Positions 46,698 through 55,400 of a stretch of DNA of 64,000 nucleotides are shown here, piece after piece. The stretch lies in the NCBI RefSeq assembly GCF_900491745.1, contig NZ_UETR01000001.1:372001-436000 (forward strand). Reading direction: 5' to 3'. Source of the stretch: Amarolinea aalborgensis. Its GTDB lineage: Bacteria > Chloroflexota > Anaerolineae > SSC4 > Amarolineaceae. A program made the position numbers and the translations under genes. Each line of letters begins with the position of its first letter. The first letter of the stretch is position 1. Under the pieces are notes generated by a model. The model did not search any database, was not told the DNA's origin, and was given only the letters and a program-made list of their open reading frames with translations.

Positions 46698-49600
46698 CCA
46701 CATCATTCAATTCCGCTGCGTTGCGTGAGCTGTTGCTCACGGCCTTGAGCGATGAGCAGTTCACCAGCCTGGCCTACGACTACTTTCGCTCGGTCTACAA
46801 CGATTTTACCGCCGGTCAGTCGCGCTCGCAGCGCGTGCAGCTGCTCGTGGAATACTGCGAACGCCGGAACGCGCAAGAACTTCTGCTGGCCCAGGTGCAG
46901 AAGATCAACCCAGCGCGCTACACCCAATACCTACAGCGCACCGTGATCCTCGATACGCTGCTCAACCAAGGGCTGGACGCCGGCCTCGAAACGCTGGCCG
47001 ACCAACCCGAAGCGCTCGACCAGGCTGTCGCGCAACTGCGCGGCCGAGAGAAGGAGATGCGCCAGGCGCGGCTGCGCGACCTCGTTGCGGACGCGGCCGA
47101 CCGGGCGCGGGCTGAGTTCAAGGGCGAGGCGGATGCGACCGGCGCCCCGCTGAGCCAACTGCTCGACCAACCGCCGTTTCTGCTGCGCGTGGCCGAGATT
47201 CTGCTGCTCGGCGAGCGACCCGACGCCAACCGGCTGCGTGAGGAGTTCCGGCCACGCATGGGCGAAGAGCGCTGGGTTGCCAGCCAGCGACCGCTGCTGC
47301 GCTTCTTGCAGGAGTTGGATCGGAGCCTGCTCTTGGATGACGTGTGGGGCCCGACCCTGCGTGAGTTTCGCGCGGAGGCAACTCTGGCCAGCATTGACCG
47401 CAACACGCTGGCTTTACACGGCGTGCTGGCCCAGATCAGCGAGCAGATGGCTGTCCTGCCCGACGGCATCGCGCAGGCGGTTGCGCGGCGGTTGCACCCC
47501 CTTGACCTGGCGGACCTGGAGAAGTCCTACCTGCGCGGAGTGTACGCGGAGTGCAGCGACGTGCCCCTGGCGAGCGGCGGTGCGCCGCCCGATGCGGCAC
47601 AGAACCGGCGGCCGCGGCTGCAGAAGATCTACGTGGATCTCGACACGACGACGCCGCCAGAGATGGATCGAGTCTACAGCCGGCTGGGATTCAGCGCGGC
47701 CAATCGCGCCAAGGCGGAAGCGGTGCTGCGCAAGGCTGTGCGCGAGACGCCGGGAGAAGCGATGCTCGACCGGAGCGGACGCAGCAAAGAGGGACTCACC
47801 GTCGAAGCGTTGCGGGCATTCGTCGGCGAGCGCGGCCAGGGCGAAGGCGAGCGCGCGAAGAAAGTAGAAAAGCAGCTAAAGGTCGCGGAAGGAAGTCTGC
47901 GCTCCGCCCTGGCCAGCCTGAGCGTGCTGGAGGCGATTGGTCAGCACCGGCAGTTGGTCATCCTGGGCGACCCGGGCAGCGGCAAGAGCACGCTGACCCG
48001 CCGGCTGGCGGCGGCGCTGGCGGCCGCCGTGCGTGACGATCTGCCGGAGAGCGAACGCGATTGGGCGACGCCGCTGGCCGGGGCCTTCGACCACTGGCTG
48101 CTGCCGGTGCGCATCGTCTTGAGCCGCTGGGCCGCCCATTTGCCCAAGGAAGGTGTGGGCTGCGCGGACGACTTGATCAGCGAATGTGTGCGCTTGCTCA
48201 AGGCCAGCGGCAGCATGGACGGATCGCGACAGGCCGAGCACTTCCTGGCGCGCGTGACGGCCACGCCGCCTACCGTGCTGCTGCTGCTGGACGGCCTCGA
48301 CGAGGTTGCGGACGTGGACCGGCGCCAGCGCCTGCTGGCCGCGGTGCAGCATTTTGTGACAAGCTACCCGCAGGTTCCCCTGCTCGTGACGTGCCGCCAG
48401 CGCCCGTATCGCGAGGGAGAGCATTACCGCCTATCGCTGCCCGCGGTGGAGTTGGCGCCGCTGACGCGGCCAGCCGCGGGCGAGTTCTTGCAGCGCTGGC
48501 ACGACGAGCTGACCTGGGCCGGCTTCTATCAGCCGGCGGCCGCGGCCAGCGCGCAACAGCGACTGATCGGGGCGATTGACGACCCGGCGCGGGGGGAGCT
48601 GCGCGAGATGGGGGGCACGCCCCTGCTGCTGACGATGATGGCGCGCGTGAACTACGAGCGCGGCCTGCCGGAGAGCCAGGCAGCCTTGTATGAGAAATAT
48701 GTTCAGATGCTCCTGTGGGAGTGGGAGCACACGAAGCTGGATGACCAGGGGCAGCCGACGGGACTGGAGATTCTCCTGCGCCAGGCCGGGGTTTCGACGG
48801 TCAGCCTGGAGCGCGCCCTGAACAAGCTGGCGTACACGGTGCACGGCGCGGAAGGGCAGCGCAGTGTGGTGGACATCCGCCGGGCCACCATCCGGGAGGC
48901 GTTGGAGGAAATCCATACGGGCGATGAGGCGACCAAGGCGGCGTGGGCGGTGGGTGTGTTGAAGCTGATGGACGACCGCTCTGGGCTGATCTATGCCGTG
49001 GAACAGAATCGTCTCTACCGCTTTTCGCACCGCACCTTCCAGGAGTACCTGGCCGCGCGCTGGCTGGCGACGGGCGACTTCGTGCGCAAGTTCAGGGAGA
49101 AGGTAGATCAGGAGCAGTGGCAGGAGGCGATCTTCTTAGCCTTGGGTCACCAGGTGTCGGTGTTGGGCCGCTACGACGACGCGCTGGAGGTGATTGACGA
49201 GCTGCTGCCGGCTACGCCCACCAGCGCGGTTGACTGGCAGCGGGTGCTGGTCTTGGGCGAAGCCTACACGCGCCTGCGGGGGCCGAAGTGGGTGAAGGAG
49301 GCCGAGAAGGAGAAGCTGCGCGAGCGGGTGATGGCCGATGTGCCGGCGCGGCTGACCGAGGCCATGCACGCGGCCAGCCTACCTGCGCGGCAGCGGCTGG
49401 ACGCTGGCTTGCTGCTGGACGCCCTGGGGGTCGAGCCGCCGGGGCTGGATGAGTTCGTGGCGGCGCCGGGGTGGGGGTTTGCCATGGGACGCTATCCGGT
49501 GACGAACAAGCAGTATCGGCGGTTTGTGGAGGCCGGCGGCTATGCGGCGGAGAATGAGAAGCGGTGGTGGAGTGAGGAAGGTCAGAAATACAAACGAGAG

Positions 49601-50140
49601 TACAGCTGGACCGAACCGCGCTGGTGGGACGATGCTCGTTTCAACCATGACACGCAGCCGGTGGTCGGCGTGAGCTGGTACGAAGCCAACGCCTACGCTG
49701 TCTGGCTGACCGACCACCTGCGCGGCAAGGGTCTGATCACCAGCGAGCAGGTCGTGCGCTTGCCGACGCAGGCCGAATGGGAGCAAGCGGCGCGCTCGAC
49801 GGACGGCCGCGCCTATCCCTGGGGCGGCGCCTTCGACCCGGCCAAGGCTAACACAGAGGAGAGCGGCTTACAGCAGACCACCCCGGTCTGGATGTACCCT
49901 GATGGTCGTACGCCAGAGGGCGTGTGGGACCTGGCCGGCAATGTGTGGGAGTGGACGAGCGATGTGGACAAGGATGGTTGGCCGCGGCTCAAGGGTGGAT
50001 CGTGGTATGATGGCAAGACAGGAGCTACTTCGGCTGCCCGCTTCGTCGGCTCCCCGTGGAACTGGAGCGACGTCAGGGGTTTGCGGGTGGTAGTCGTCCC
50101 CGACTCTCGTCTGGGGCCAGTTCTGGTTCCTGGCTTCTGA
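46694..50140 (+). CDS. NACHT ATPase with FGE-type C-lectin domain; DGR target protein 1
   Basis: 1148 residues from ATG 46694. Residues 1-80 form a helical effector-associated/death-like domain (LRELLLTALSDEQFTSLAYD). The NACHT ATPase has Walker A GDPGSGKST (~424) and Walker B LLLLDGLDEV (~530). A helical region with FSHRTFQEYLAARWLATG follows. The last ~220 residues are an FGE-sulfatase fold: MGRYPVTNKQYRRFVEAGGY, VSWYEANAYAVWL, LPTQAEWEQAAR, DLAGNVWEWTSD, GGSW; the FGE catalytic Cys pair is absent. Residues ~1112-1138 are variable repeat VR1. By STAND logic the C-terminus senses a ligand and the NACHT domain oligomerises to drive the N-terminal effector. Confidence 0.9.
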   Translation: MTTSFNSAALRELLLTALSDEQFTSLAYDYFRSVYNDFTAGQSRSQRVQLLVEYCERRNAQELLLAQVQKINPARYTQYLQRTVILDTLLNQGLDAGLETLADQPEALDQAVAQLRGREKEMRQARLRDLVADAADRARAEFKGEADATGAPLSQLLDQPPFLLRVAEILLLGERPDANRLREEFRPRMGEERWVASQRPLLRFLQELDRSLLLDDVWGPTLREFRAEATLASIDRNTLALHGVLAQISEQMAVLPDGIAQAVARRLHPLDLADLEKSYLRGVYAECSDVPLASGGAPPDAAQNRRPRLQKIYVDLDTTTPPEMDRVYSRLGFSAANRAKAEAVLRKAVRETPGEAMLDRSGRSKEGLTVEALRAFVGERGQGEGERAKKVEKQLKVAEGSLRSALASLSVLEAIGQHRQLVILGDPGSGKSTLTRRLAAALAAAVRDDLPESERDWATPLAGAFDHWLLPVRIVLSRWAAHLPKEGVGCADDLISECVRLLKASGSMDGSRQAEHFLARVTATPPTVLLLLDGLDEVADVDRRQRLLAAVQHFVTSYPQVPLLVTCRQRPYREGEHYRLSLPAVELAPLTRPAAGEFLQRWHDELTWAGFYQPAAAASAQQRLIGAIDDPARGELREMGGTPLLLTMMARVNYERGLPESQAALYEKYVQMLLWEWEHTKLDDQGQPTGLEILLRQAGVSTVSLERALNKLAYTVHGAEGQRSVVDIRRATIREALEEIHTGDEATKAAWAVGVLKLMDDRSGLIYAVEQNRLYRFSHRTFQEYLAARWLATGDFVRKFREKVDQEQWQEAIFLALGHQVSVLGRYDDALEVIDELLPATPTSAVDWQRVLVLGEAYTRLRGPKWVKEAEKEKLRERVMADVPARLTEAMHAASLPARQRLDAGLLLDALGVEPPGLDEFVAAPGWGFAMGRYPVTNKQYRRFVEAGGYAAENEKRWWSEEGQKYKREYSWTEPRWWDDARFNHDTQPVVGVSWYEANAYAVWLTDHLRGKGLITSEQVVRLPTQAEWEQAARSTDGRAYPWGGAFDPAKANTEESGLQQTTPVWMYPDGRTPEGVWDLAGNVWEWTSDVDKDGWPRLKGGSWYDGKTGATSAARFVGSPWNWSDVRGLRVVVVPDSRLGPVLVPGF
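50029..50108 (+). other. DGR variable repeat VR1
   Basis: 80 bp matching the TR at 50710-50789 without gaps. By codon, TR AAC to TTC, GAC to GTC, AAC to GGC, AAC to TCC, AGG to TGG (twice), AAC to AGC, AAC to GTC and CAC to CCC: 13 changed bases, all at TR adenines. The encoded residues (around ARFVGSPWNWSDV) fall on the exposed end of the FGE C-lectin fold. Confidence 0.95.
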
Positions 50141-50200
50141 ATTCTGGATTCTGCCATTCGGATTTTTTTCACGATGACTGCTCAGTCTGCCAGGAATGTG

Positions 50201-50709
50201 GACAGGATTCACAGGATTTACAGGATACTTGGCTCTTTAGGCTGATTGTTTTGCGCGCCAGGGGGCGAAAATTCTGTGCATCCTGTCCATCTGGCGTGTA
50301 GGGTTCGGAATGAGGTTTCACTTTGGCAATCAAGGGGTCATGCCCCTTGTTGTAGGGCCGGGTCGAATCGGCTGACAGGATTCACAGGATTTACAGGATA
50401 CTTGGCTCTTTAGGCTGATTGTTTTGCGCGCCAGGGGGCGAAAATCCTGTGCATCCTGTCCATCTGGCAACTCCTCGGCCATCCGTTGCCACCGATTGAA
50501 ATCGGCGGCTGAAATGGCGGAAACCTGCTGAAGCAGGTTCGAAACGCCGCCCGTAACCAGCTTCAGCGGGTTTCCAGGGGTATCAGGCGTCGGATTCATC
50601 CGATGCCGGGGGCAGGCTGAGTAGTTGCCCAATCTGGCGTGCAGGGTTCGTCATGAGGTTTCTCTTTGGCAATCAAGGGGTCATGCCCCTTGTTGTAGGG
50701 CCGGGTCGG
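50201..50709 (+). repeat. Direct repeat of the TR 5' flank, second copy interrupted
   Basis: Copy 1 (50201-50373) begins GACAGGATTCACAGGATTTA and ends in a degenerate start of the TR (TCGAATCGGCTG). Copy 2 begins at 50374, is interrupted at 50468 by a 164-bp element, resumes at ~50638 and runs into the TR. Both copies carry the hairpin AAGGGGTCATGCCCCTT. No gene is present in 50141-50709. The GGATTCACAGGATTTACAGG motif resembles low-complexity repeats seen in many environmental genomes. Confidence 0.85.
50468..50631. mobile_element. 164-bp REP-like element inserted beside the TR
   Basis: The element lies between two copies of ATCTGG (50462-50467 and 50632-50637), its ends are inverted (CAACT.../...AGTTG), and it splits a repeat that is intact in the neighbouring copy. 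Inside are hairpins CCGATTGAAATCGG, AACCTGCTGAAGCAGGTT, a CCAGCTTCAGCGGG-type stem and CGGATTCATCCG, the same order as in the RAYT-linked array at 45.5-46 kb. Confidence 0.75.
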
Positions 50710-50789
50710 TTCGGCTGCCCGCAACGACAACAACCCGAGGAACAGGAACGACAACAGGGGTTTGCGGGTGGTAGTCGTCCACGACTCTC
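50710..50789 (+). other. DGR template repeat (TR)
   Basis: 80 bp starting TTCGGCTGCCCGC and rich in AAC/GAC/AGG codons (20 adenines), ending in a G/T-rich invariant block (GGTTTGCGGGTGGTAGTCGT). It aligns ungapped to VR1 and VR2, which differ from it only at adenines. It is non-coding here. It reads on the plus strand, opposite to RT and Avd. The 176-bp gap to the Avd stop (50790-50965) has no gene and may belong to the TR RNA. Confidence 0.95.
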
Positions 50790-50965
50790 CTGACTGCGTC
50801 ACGTCCCCGCCAGTAATGGGCGGCGCCGCCTGGCGTCGTCGCCCCGGTGCGGAAACGAGAGACGGCGCGATCCGGTCCTGGCCGCAGTCAGCACGGAGAC
50901 TGCGGGCATATAGCGTCGAGGCCCGGCCCCTGCGTCTGCAACACGGCGCTTGGGTCGGGCCGTTC

Positions 50966-51301
50966 CTAATCCTTCTTGGCGATCCAACTCCCCATGAGCC
51001 TGCCTACTTCGGCGGTCAAGCCGCTGACGTGCCGATACTGACCGTCGCTGAGCAGCTGCATCTGGTGGCACAAGAGGAGCGTCTTGCGCAGCCCGGCGAG
51101 CGCGCGGTCGGCCAGCGCCAGGTGGCGCAGGCGGTTGACCGGGTCGAGACCGGCGGCGACGAGGGCGTCCTGCAGGGCGAAGGCCTGGTCTTGCACACGG
51201 CGGGCCAGGACGAAGCGCTGGTCGCGCGGAAACTTGCGTGTAGTCAAAAGAAGCCACAGCAGCAGGTCGTGCGTCTTGGTAAAGACCGGTGATTCGTTCA
51301 T
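50966..51301 (-). CDS. avd: DGR accessory variability determinant (Avd-like)
   Basis: 111 residues, all helical and basic: FTKTHDLLLWLLLTTRKFPR, LARRVQDQAFALQDALVAAG, LADRALAGLRKTLLLCHQMQ. This is the four-helix-bundle pattern of bAvd proteins, which form a pentameric barrel that binds the DGR reverse transcriptase and TR RNA and is needed for adenine mutagenesis. Its ATG overlaps the RT stop (ATGA), giving translational coupling. The TR lies 177 bp beyond its stop but on the other strand. Confidence 0.88.
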   Translation of the reverse strand: MNESPVFTKTHDLLLWLLLTTRKFPRDQRFVLARRVQDQAFALQDALVAAGLDPVNRLRHLALADRALAGLRKTLLLCHQMQLLSDGQYRHVSGLTAEVGRLMGSWIAKKD

Positions 51302-52389
51302 GGCGCTAACTTTCTTTTGCGATCTGGCGGTTTGATGGGTGTGGCTCTGAAGACCGTCTTGCGCAGGTGGTAGGTCTGGCCGTAGCGCACGTGGTTGACC
51401 CAGCCTTGCACCGACGCGGTCACGCGGCGCAGGGGGATCTCGCGGGCGCGGTAGCGCGCAAGGAGGCCGCGCAAATGGCGACGAAAAGCAATGCCCTTGC
51501 GCCGCTTGAGTTTGCGCTGATGCGGGTAAACAACGAACCCCAGGAAGGGGATGCCTTCGGTGACCGGCTGCGGGTGGCAGCGGCGCTCGTGCAGCTTGAG
51601 ACGCTGCGCATCGAGGAACGCCATGATCTCCCCGCGCCAGCGCCAGAGCGTCGCTTTGTCATCGGCGAAGAGCAGGAAGTCATCCACGTAGCGCAGGTAG
51701 GCTGGGCACTTGAGCTCGCGCTTGATGAAGTGGTCGAGCGGGTTGAGGTAGACGTTGGCCCAGAACTGGCTGGTGAGGTTGCCGATGGGCAGGCCCCGTG
51801 GACGCAAGGGAGCAAAGAGATCGTCGCCGTAGAACCAGTCCATCGCGTATTCGGCGCTGAGGACGCCGCGGCCGCTGGCCAGGATGACCCGGCACAACCA
51901 GAGGACGTCGGGGTCGGCGATGAGCTGCGCCAGGCGGCCTTCGAGAATGGCGTGGTCAATGGCGGGGAAAAATTGGCGCACATCGCACGGTAAGACAAAA
52001 GGATAGCGGCGGGCGAATTCCTGGCCGCGATCGAGCGCGGCGTGCGTGCCTTTGCCGACGCGGTTGGCGTAGGAATCGAAGATGAAACGGCGCTCGAAGA
52101 GGGGCTCGATGACGTTGCAGAGCGCATGATGCACGACGCGGTCGCGGAAGGGGGCGGCCGAGATGAGGCGGCGCTTTGGCTCCTGGATGTGGAAGCTGAC
52201 GTAGCCGCCAGGCTCGTAACGGTGCGTTGTCAGTTCCTCCTGCAGCGCCAGCAGGTTCTCGCCCGCGTTGGACTCGAACGTGGCCGCCGGGGGGCGGCCG
52301 CGTTTGCCCTTGCGGGCCTTGCGCCAGGCCAGCAGAAGGTTCTCCCAGGCGACGACCTGGGGGAAGAGATGACGAAAGACCTGCGCCAT
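51298..52389 (-). CDS. DGR reverse transcriptase
   Basis: 363 residues; ATG 52389 with GGAGG 8 nt upstream. RT landmarks: SFHIQEPKRRLISAAPFRDR with VVHHALCNVI, FVLPCDVRQFFPAIDHAIL, GLPIGNLTSQFWANVYLNPL (the SQ form typical of DGR RTs rather than the QG of group II introns), catalytic YVDDFLLFADD and the thumb region. No maturase or endonuclease domain. The enzyme makes adenine-mutagenised cDNA from the TR RNA. Gene order on the minus strand: NACHT protein 2 - RT - Avd. The two flanking NACHT genes hold its VRs. Confidence 0.95.
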   Translation of the reverse strand: MAQVFRHLFPQVVAWENLLLAWRKARKGKRGRPPAATFESNAGENLLALQEELTTHRYEPGGYVSFHIQEPKRRLISAAPFRDRVVHHALCNVIEPLFERRFIFDSYANRVGKGTHAALDRGQEFARRYPFVLPCDVRQFFPAIDHAILEGRLAQLIADPDVLWLCRVILASGRGVLSAEYAMDWFYGDDLFAPLRPRGLPIGNLTSQFWANVYLNPLDHFIKRELKCPAYLRYVDDFLLFADDKATLWRWRGEIMAFLDAQRLKLHERRCHPQPVTEGIPFLGFVVYPHQRKLKRRKGIAFRRHLRGLLARYRAREIPLRRVTASVQGWVNHVRYGQTYHLRKTVFRATPIKPPDRKRKLAP

Positions 52390-52417
52390 GAAGCACCCCT
52401 CCAGAAAAAAATGGCGC

Positions 52418-52446
52418 GCGGTCGCCGAGCTTTGCTCGGCGACCGC
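52418..52446 (-). terminator. 13-bp hairpin between DGR target 2 and the RT gene
   Basis: GCGGTCGCCGAGC (52418-52430) pairs perfectly with 52434-52446 around a 3-nt loop. On the minus strand GCGCCATTTTTTTTC follows, so it fits an intrinsic terminator of the NACHT gene. It lies ~50 bp past the VR2 end, and hairpins downstream of the VR assist retrohoming in known DGRs, so a dual role is possible. Confidence 0.7.
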
Positions 52447-52463
52447 AGAGCAGAAATCAGAAT

Positions 52464-55400
52464 TTAGGAGCCAGGAACCAGAACCGGCCCCAGACGAGAG
52501 ACGGGGACGACTACCACCCGCAAACCCCCGTCGTCGTTCCTGCTCCTCGGGAGGTCGTCGCTGCGGGCAGCCGAACCTACGCCCGTGGCGTCGTTCCAGT
52601 AGGCGCCGCCGCGCAGCGCCTTGCCCGACGCATAGTCATCCTGCATCCACTCCCAGACGTTGCCGGCCATATCGTACACCCCCTCGGGCGTAGCGCCGCC
52701 GGGGTACATGGACACCGGTGTGGTTTGGTGCAAGCCGCTTTCGTTCGTGTTGGCGCGCCACGCGGCGAAATCGCCCTCCCATGGGTATTTGCGTTTTGAT
52801 TGACCGGCAGCCGCCCATTCCCATTCGGCTTCGGTGGGCAACCGCACTGCCTCAGCCTGATCCAGTTGCCCGATCCGTCTCAGCTCCCCGGTCAGCCAGG
52901 TGCAGTAGGCGTTGGCCTCGTACCAACTGATGCCGACGACAGGCTGCGTAGCGTGGTTGAAGCGGCTGTCGTTCCGGAAGCGTGGCCCATCTGGCCAGGG
53001 TTCCTTCGGATCATAGTCCTTCTGGAAGTACTCGATGTCCTTGATAGCCTGCGGAGTCCACCAGGGCCGGCTGCGGTCGTAACCGCCGGCTTCCACGAAG
53101 CGATGGTATCCAACGTTGGTCACTGGGTACTTGCCGATGCGGAAGTCGTAGCCGAGCCTGGCCTGGGCCTGGATGGGCACAAAGGCGTCGAGATCATCGG
53201 GCCGGTCGCCCAGGTCGGAGGCCAGCAGGCCGGCTTCCAGGCGTTGGGATGCCGGCGCGGCTGGGCTCTGCATCAGCGCGGTCAAAACGGGCGGCAGCTT
53301 TTTGCGCAGGTCCGCACCAATCGCATCGCGATCCCGGTGCGGCCCGGACTCCAGCCATGCCTGGGCGACGACCAACAGCCGACGCCACTCCTCCGGCGTT
53401 TCGAAGGCGCCCGCAGCCAGGCTGGCCAGGATACCCCGCAGGATGTTACGCTGTCCCTTGAAGGTCAAGTAACCGCAGGCCAGTAAGATGACCTCACGCC
53501 AGGTGTCGTCGCCGGCCAACGCGGCCGCTCTTTCACCTGGATCCGCCTGCGCCAACAGCCCGCGCGCGGCCAGGTATTCCTGGAAGGTGCGATGCGGAAA
53601 GGTGAAATGCCCCGGCTCGCTTTCCACCAACAATCCGCCCCGCTCACGCATCAGATCTACCACTTGACTGGCCCACGCCTTGCCGCTGTGCCGGTGGGGA
53701 TGTTTGAGGGCCAGTTGTTTTTCCAGCAGGTCGGCCGGCAGATCAACGGTTTCGCGGCCGCTCTGGCCGTGCGCCCGGTAAGTGATCTCCCACAGGACTT
53801 GCTCGAGATCGGCCCGGTTCAGTTTCACATCGCCATCCTGCAGCAGGTCATAGAGGCCGCGCACCGGCGTCGCCGGTCCTTCGCTCTCTTGCGCGGCCTT
53901 ACCCTTCTCCCATTCCCACAGCAACTGCTCGACGCACTCGTCGTATAGCTCGGCGCGGCTGTCCGGCAAGCCCGCGCGCGCATTGACTCGCGCCAGCATG
54001 GTCAAGAGGAGCGGCGTGCCCGCCATCGTCGCCAGTTCACGACGCCGATTGATGGCCTGTAAGAGCTGATCGCGCGCTTCGCCTGCCTGCACGGCCGACA
54101 GCCGTTCGATGCGGATCAGTTCTTCGTACCAGCGGTAGGTAAAGCGTTGGATGCGCGCCGTATCCAGATCGGCCAGCTCGAATACAGGGAGATCAGGCAT
54201 CTGGTAGATGCTCTGCTGCTCCCGGTAGGGTTTCACACGACTGGTGACCAGGACATGGCAGTGCGGATGAGCCACGCAGAAGGCCTGCACGCTGGCAACG
54301 ACCAGGCGGCGCCGGTCAACCGCATCGCCATCCCCGGCCGGCACTTCGTCCAGGCCATCGAAGAGGATCAGGGTTGAAGGACTTTCAAGGCGTGCGAGCA
54401 GGCGTTTGCGGTCGGACAGACCGATCGCTGTGGTGAGGGCCGCGTACGCCAGTTCCACGCCCGCGCGGCTGTCCGCCTGTAGTTTTGCGCTCCAACTGCG
54501 CAGGACGACACGGATGGGAAAGAGGGGAGCCGCGAAGGCCTCCTGCAGGACGGTAAGCCAGTCCATACCGGGACTCAAGAGAGCGCCTGCCAGCGTGAAA
54601 GCCAGGTGGTTGACCAGGGTGGTCTTGCCGGAGCCGGGCTTTCCCAAGAGCACCAACCGTTTGTGACGGGCCAGGGCTTCCAGGGCGGTCATGGGTTGTA
54701 GCGCGGCGCGTAAGCTCTCCTCGTCCTTGGCCCACGCTTTCAAGGGATGTTTGTCGAAATCAAGACGCCCGCCCAGGTGGGCGAGGGTCATTTCCTCCGC
54801 GAAGGCCTCCCGTTCTCCGCGTTTGCCAGCCGCCTGGTCCAGCTTGCGCCACGCGCGCGTCGCTTTGTCACGCTCGGCGTGCGGGACGCCCAGCCGGTCG
54901 AACACGAGATCCCAGGGGGAATCGGACGTGGTCTGCAGATCCACATAGACGCGGGCGAGCTCGACTTGCGCCCCATCCCGAGCACCTGTGGCCCGGGTGT
55001 CCGATGCCAGGGCGAGAGGGAGGCGGTTACACTTGTTCTGCAGGAGACGCAAATAGGTGATCTCTTCTGTCAGCAGGCCGGCCGCCGTGGGCGCCGGTTC
55101 GATCTCCTCTGGCCCGCGTGCGCGCAGTACTGCGGCCAAGAGATCACGGATTCCAGATCCGATCTGTTCCTGGCGGGATGCAATCTGCACCAGGTTCTCC
55201 AGGCTGAGCGCGCTGTGGGCCGTGGAACCGGCGATGCGCTCTTGCACGGCGACGGCCTGGCGGGTGGCATCGGCGATGATCTGGCTGCGGTCATCGAGGC
55301 GCGTCAGGGTGGCTAACCGTTCGACCTCGCGCACGAGCGAGCCGAACTGCGGATCGGCCTGCAGGTGGGACTTGATGGCCCTGAAGAAATCGAGGAGGGG

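Noticed and set aside
51298..52389. Group II intron or retron reverse transcriptase
   Set aside because: No maturase/HNH domain or intron structure, no msr/msd; the SQ motif plus Avd, TR and VR identify a DGR.
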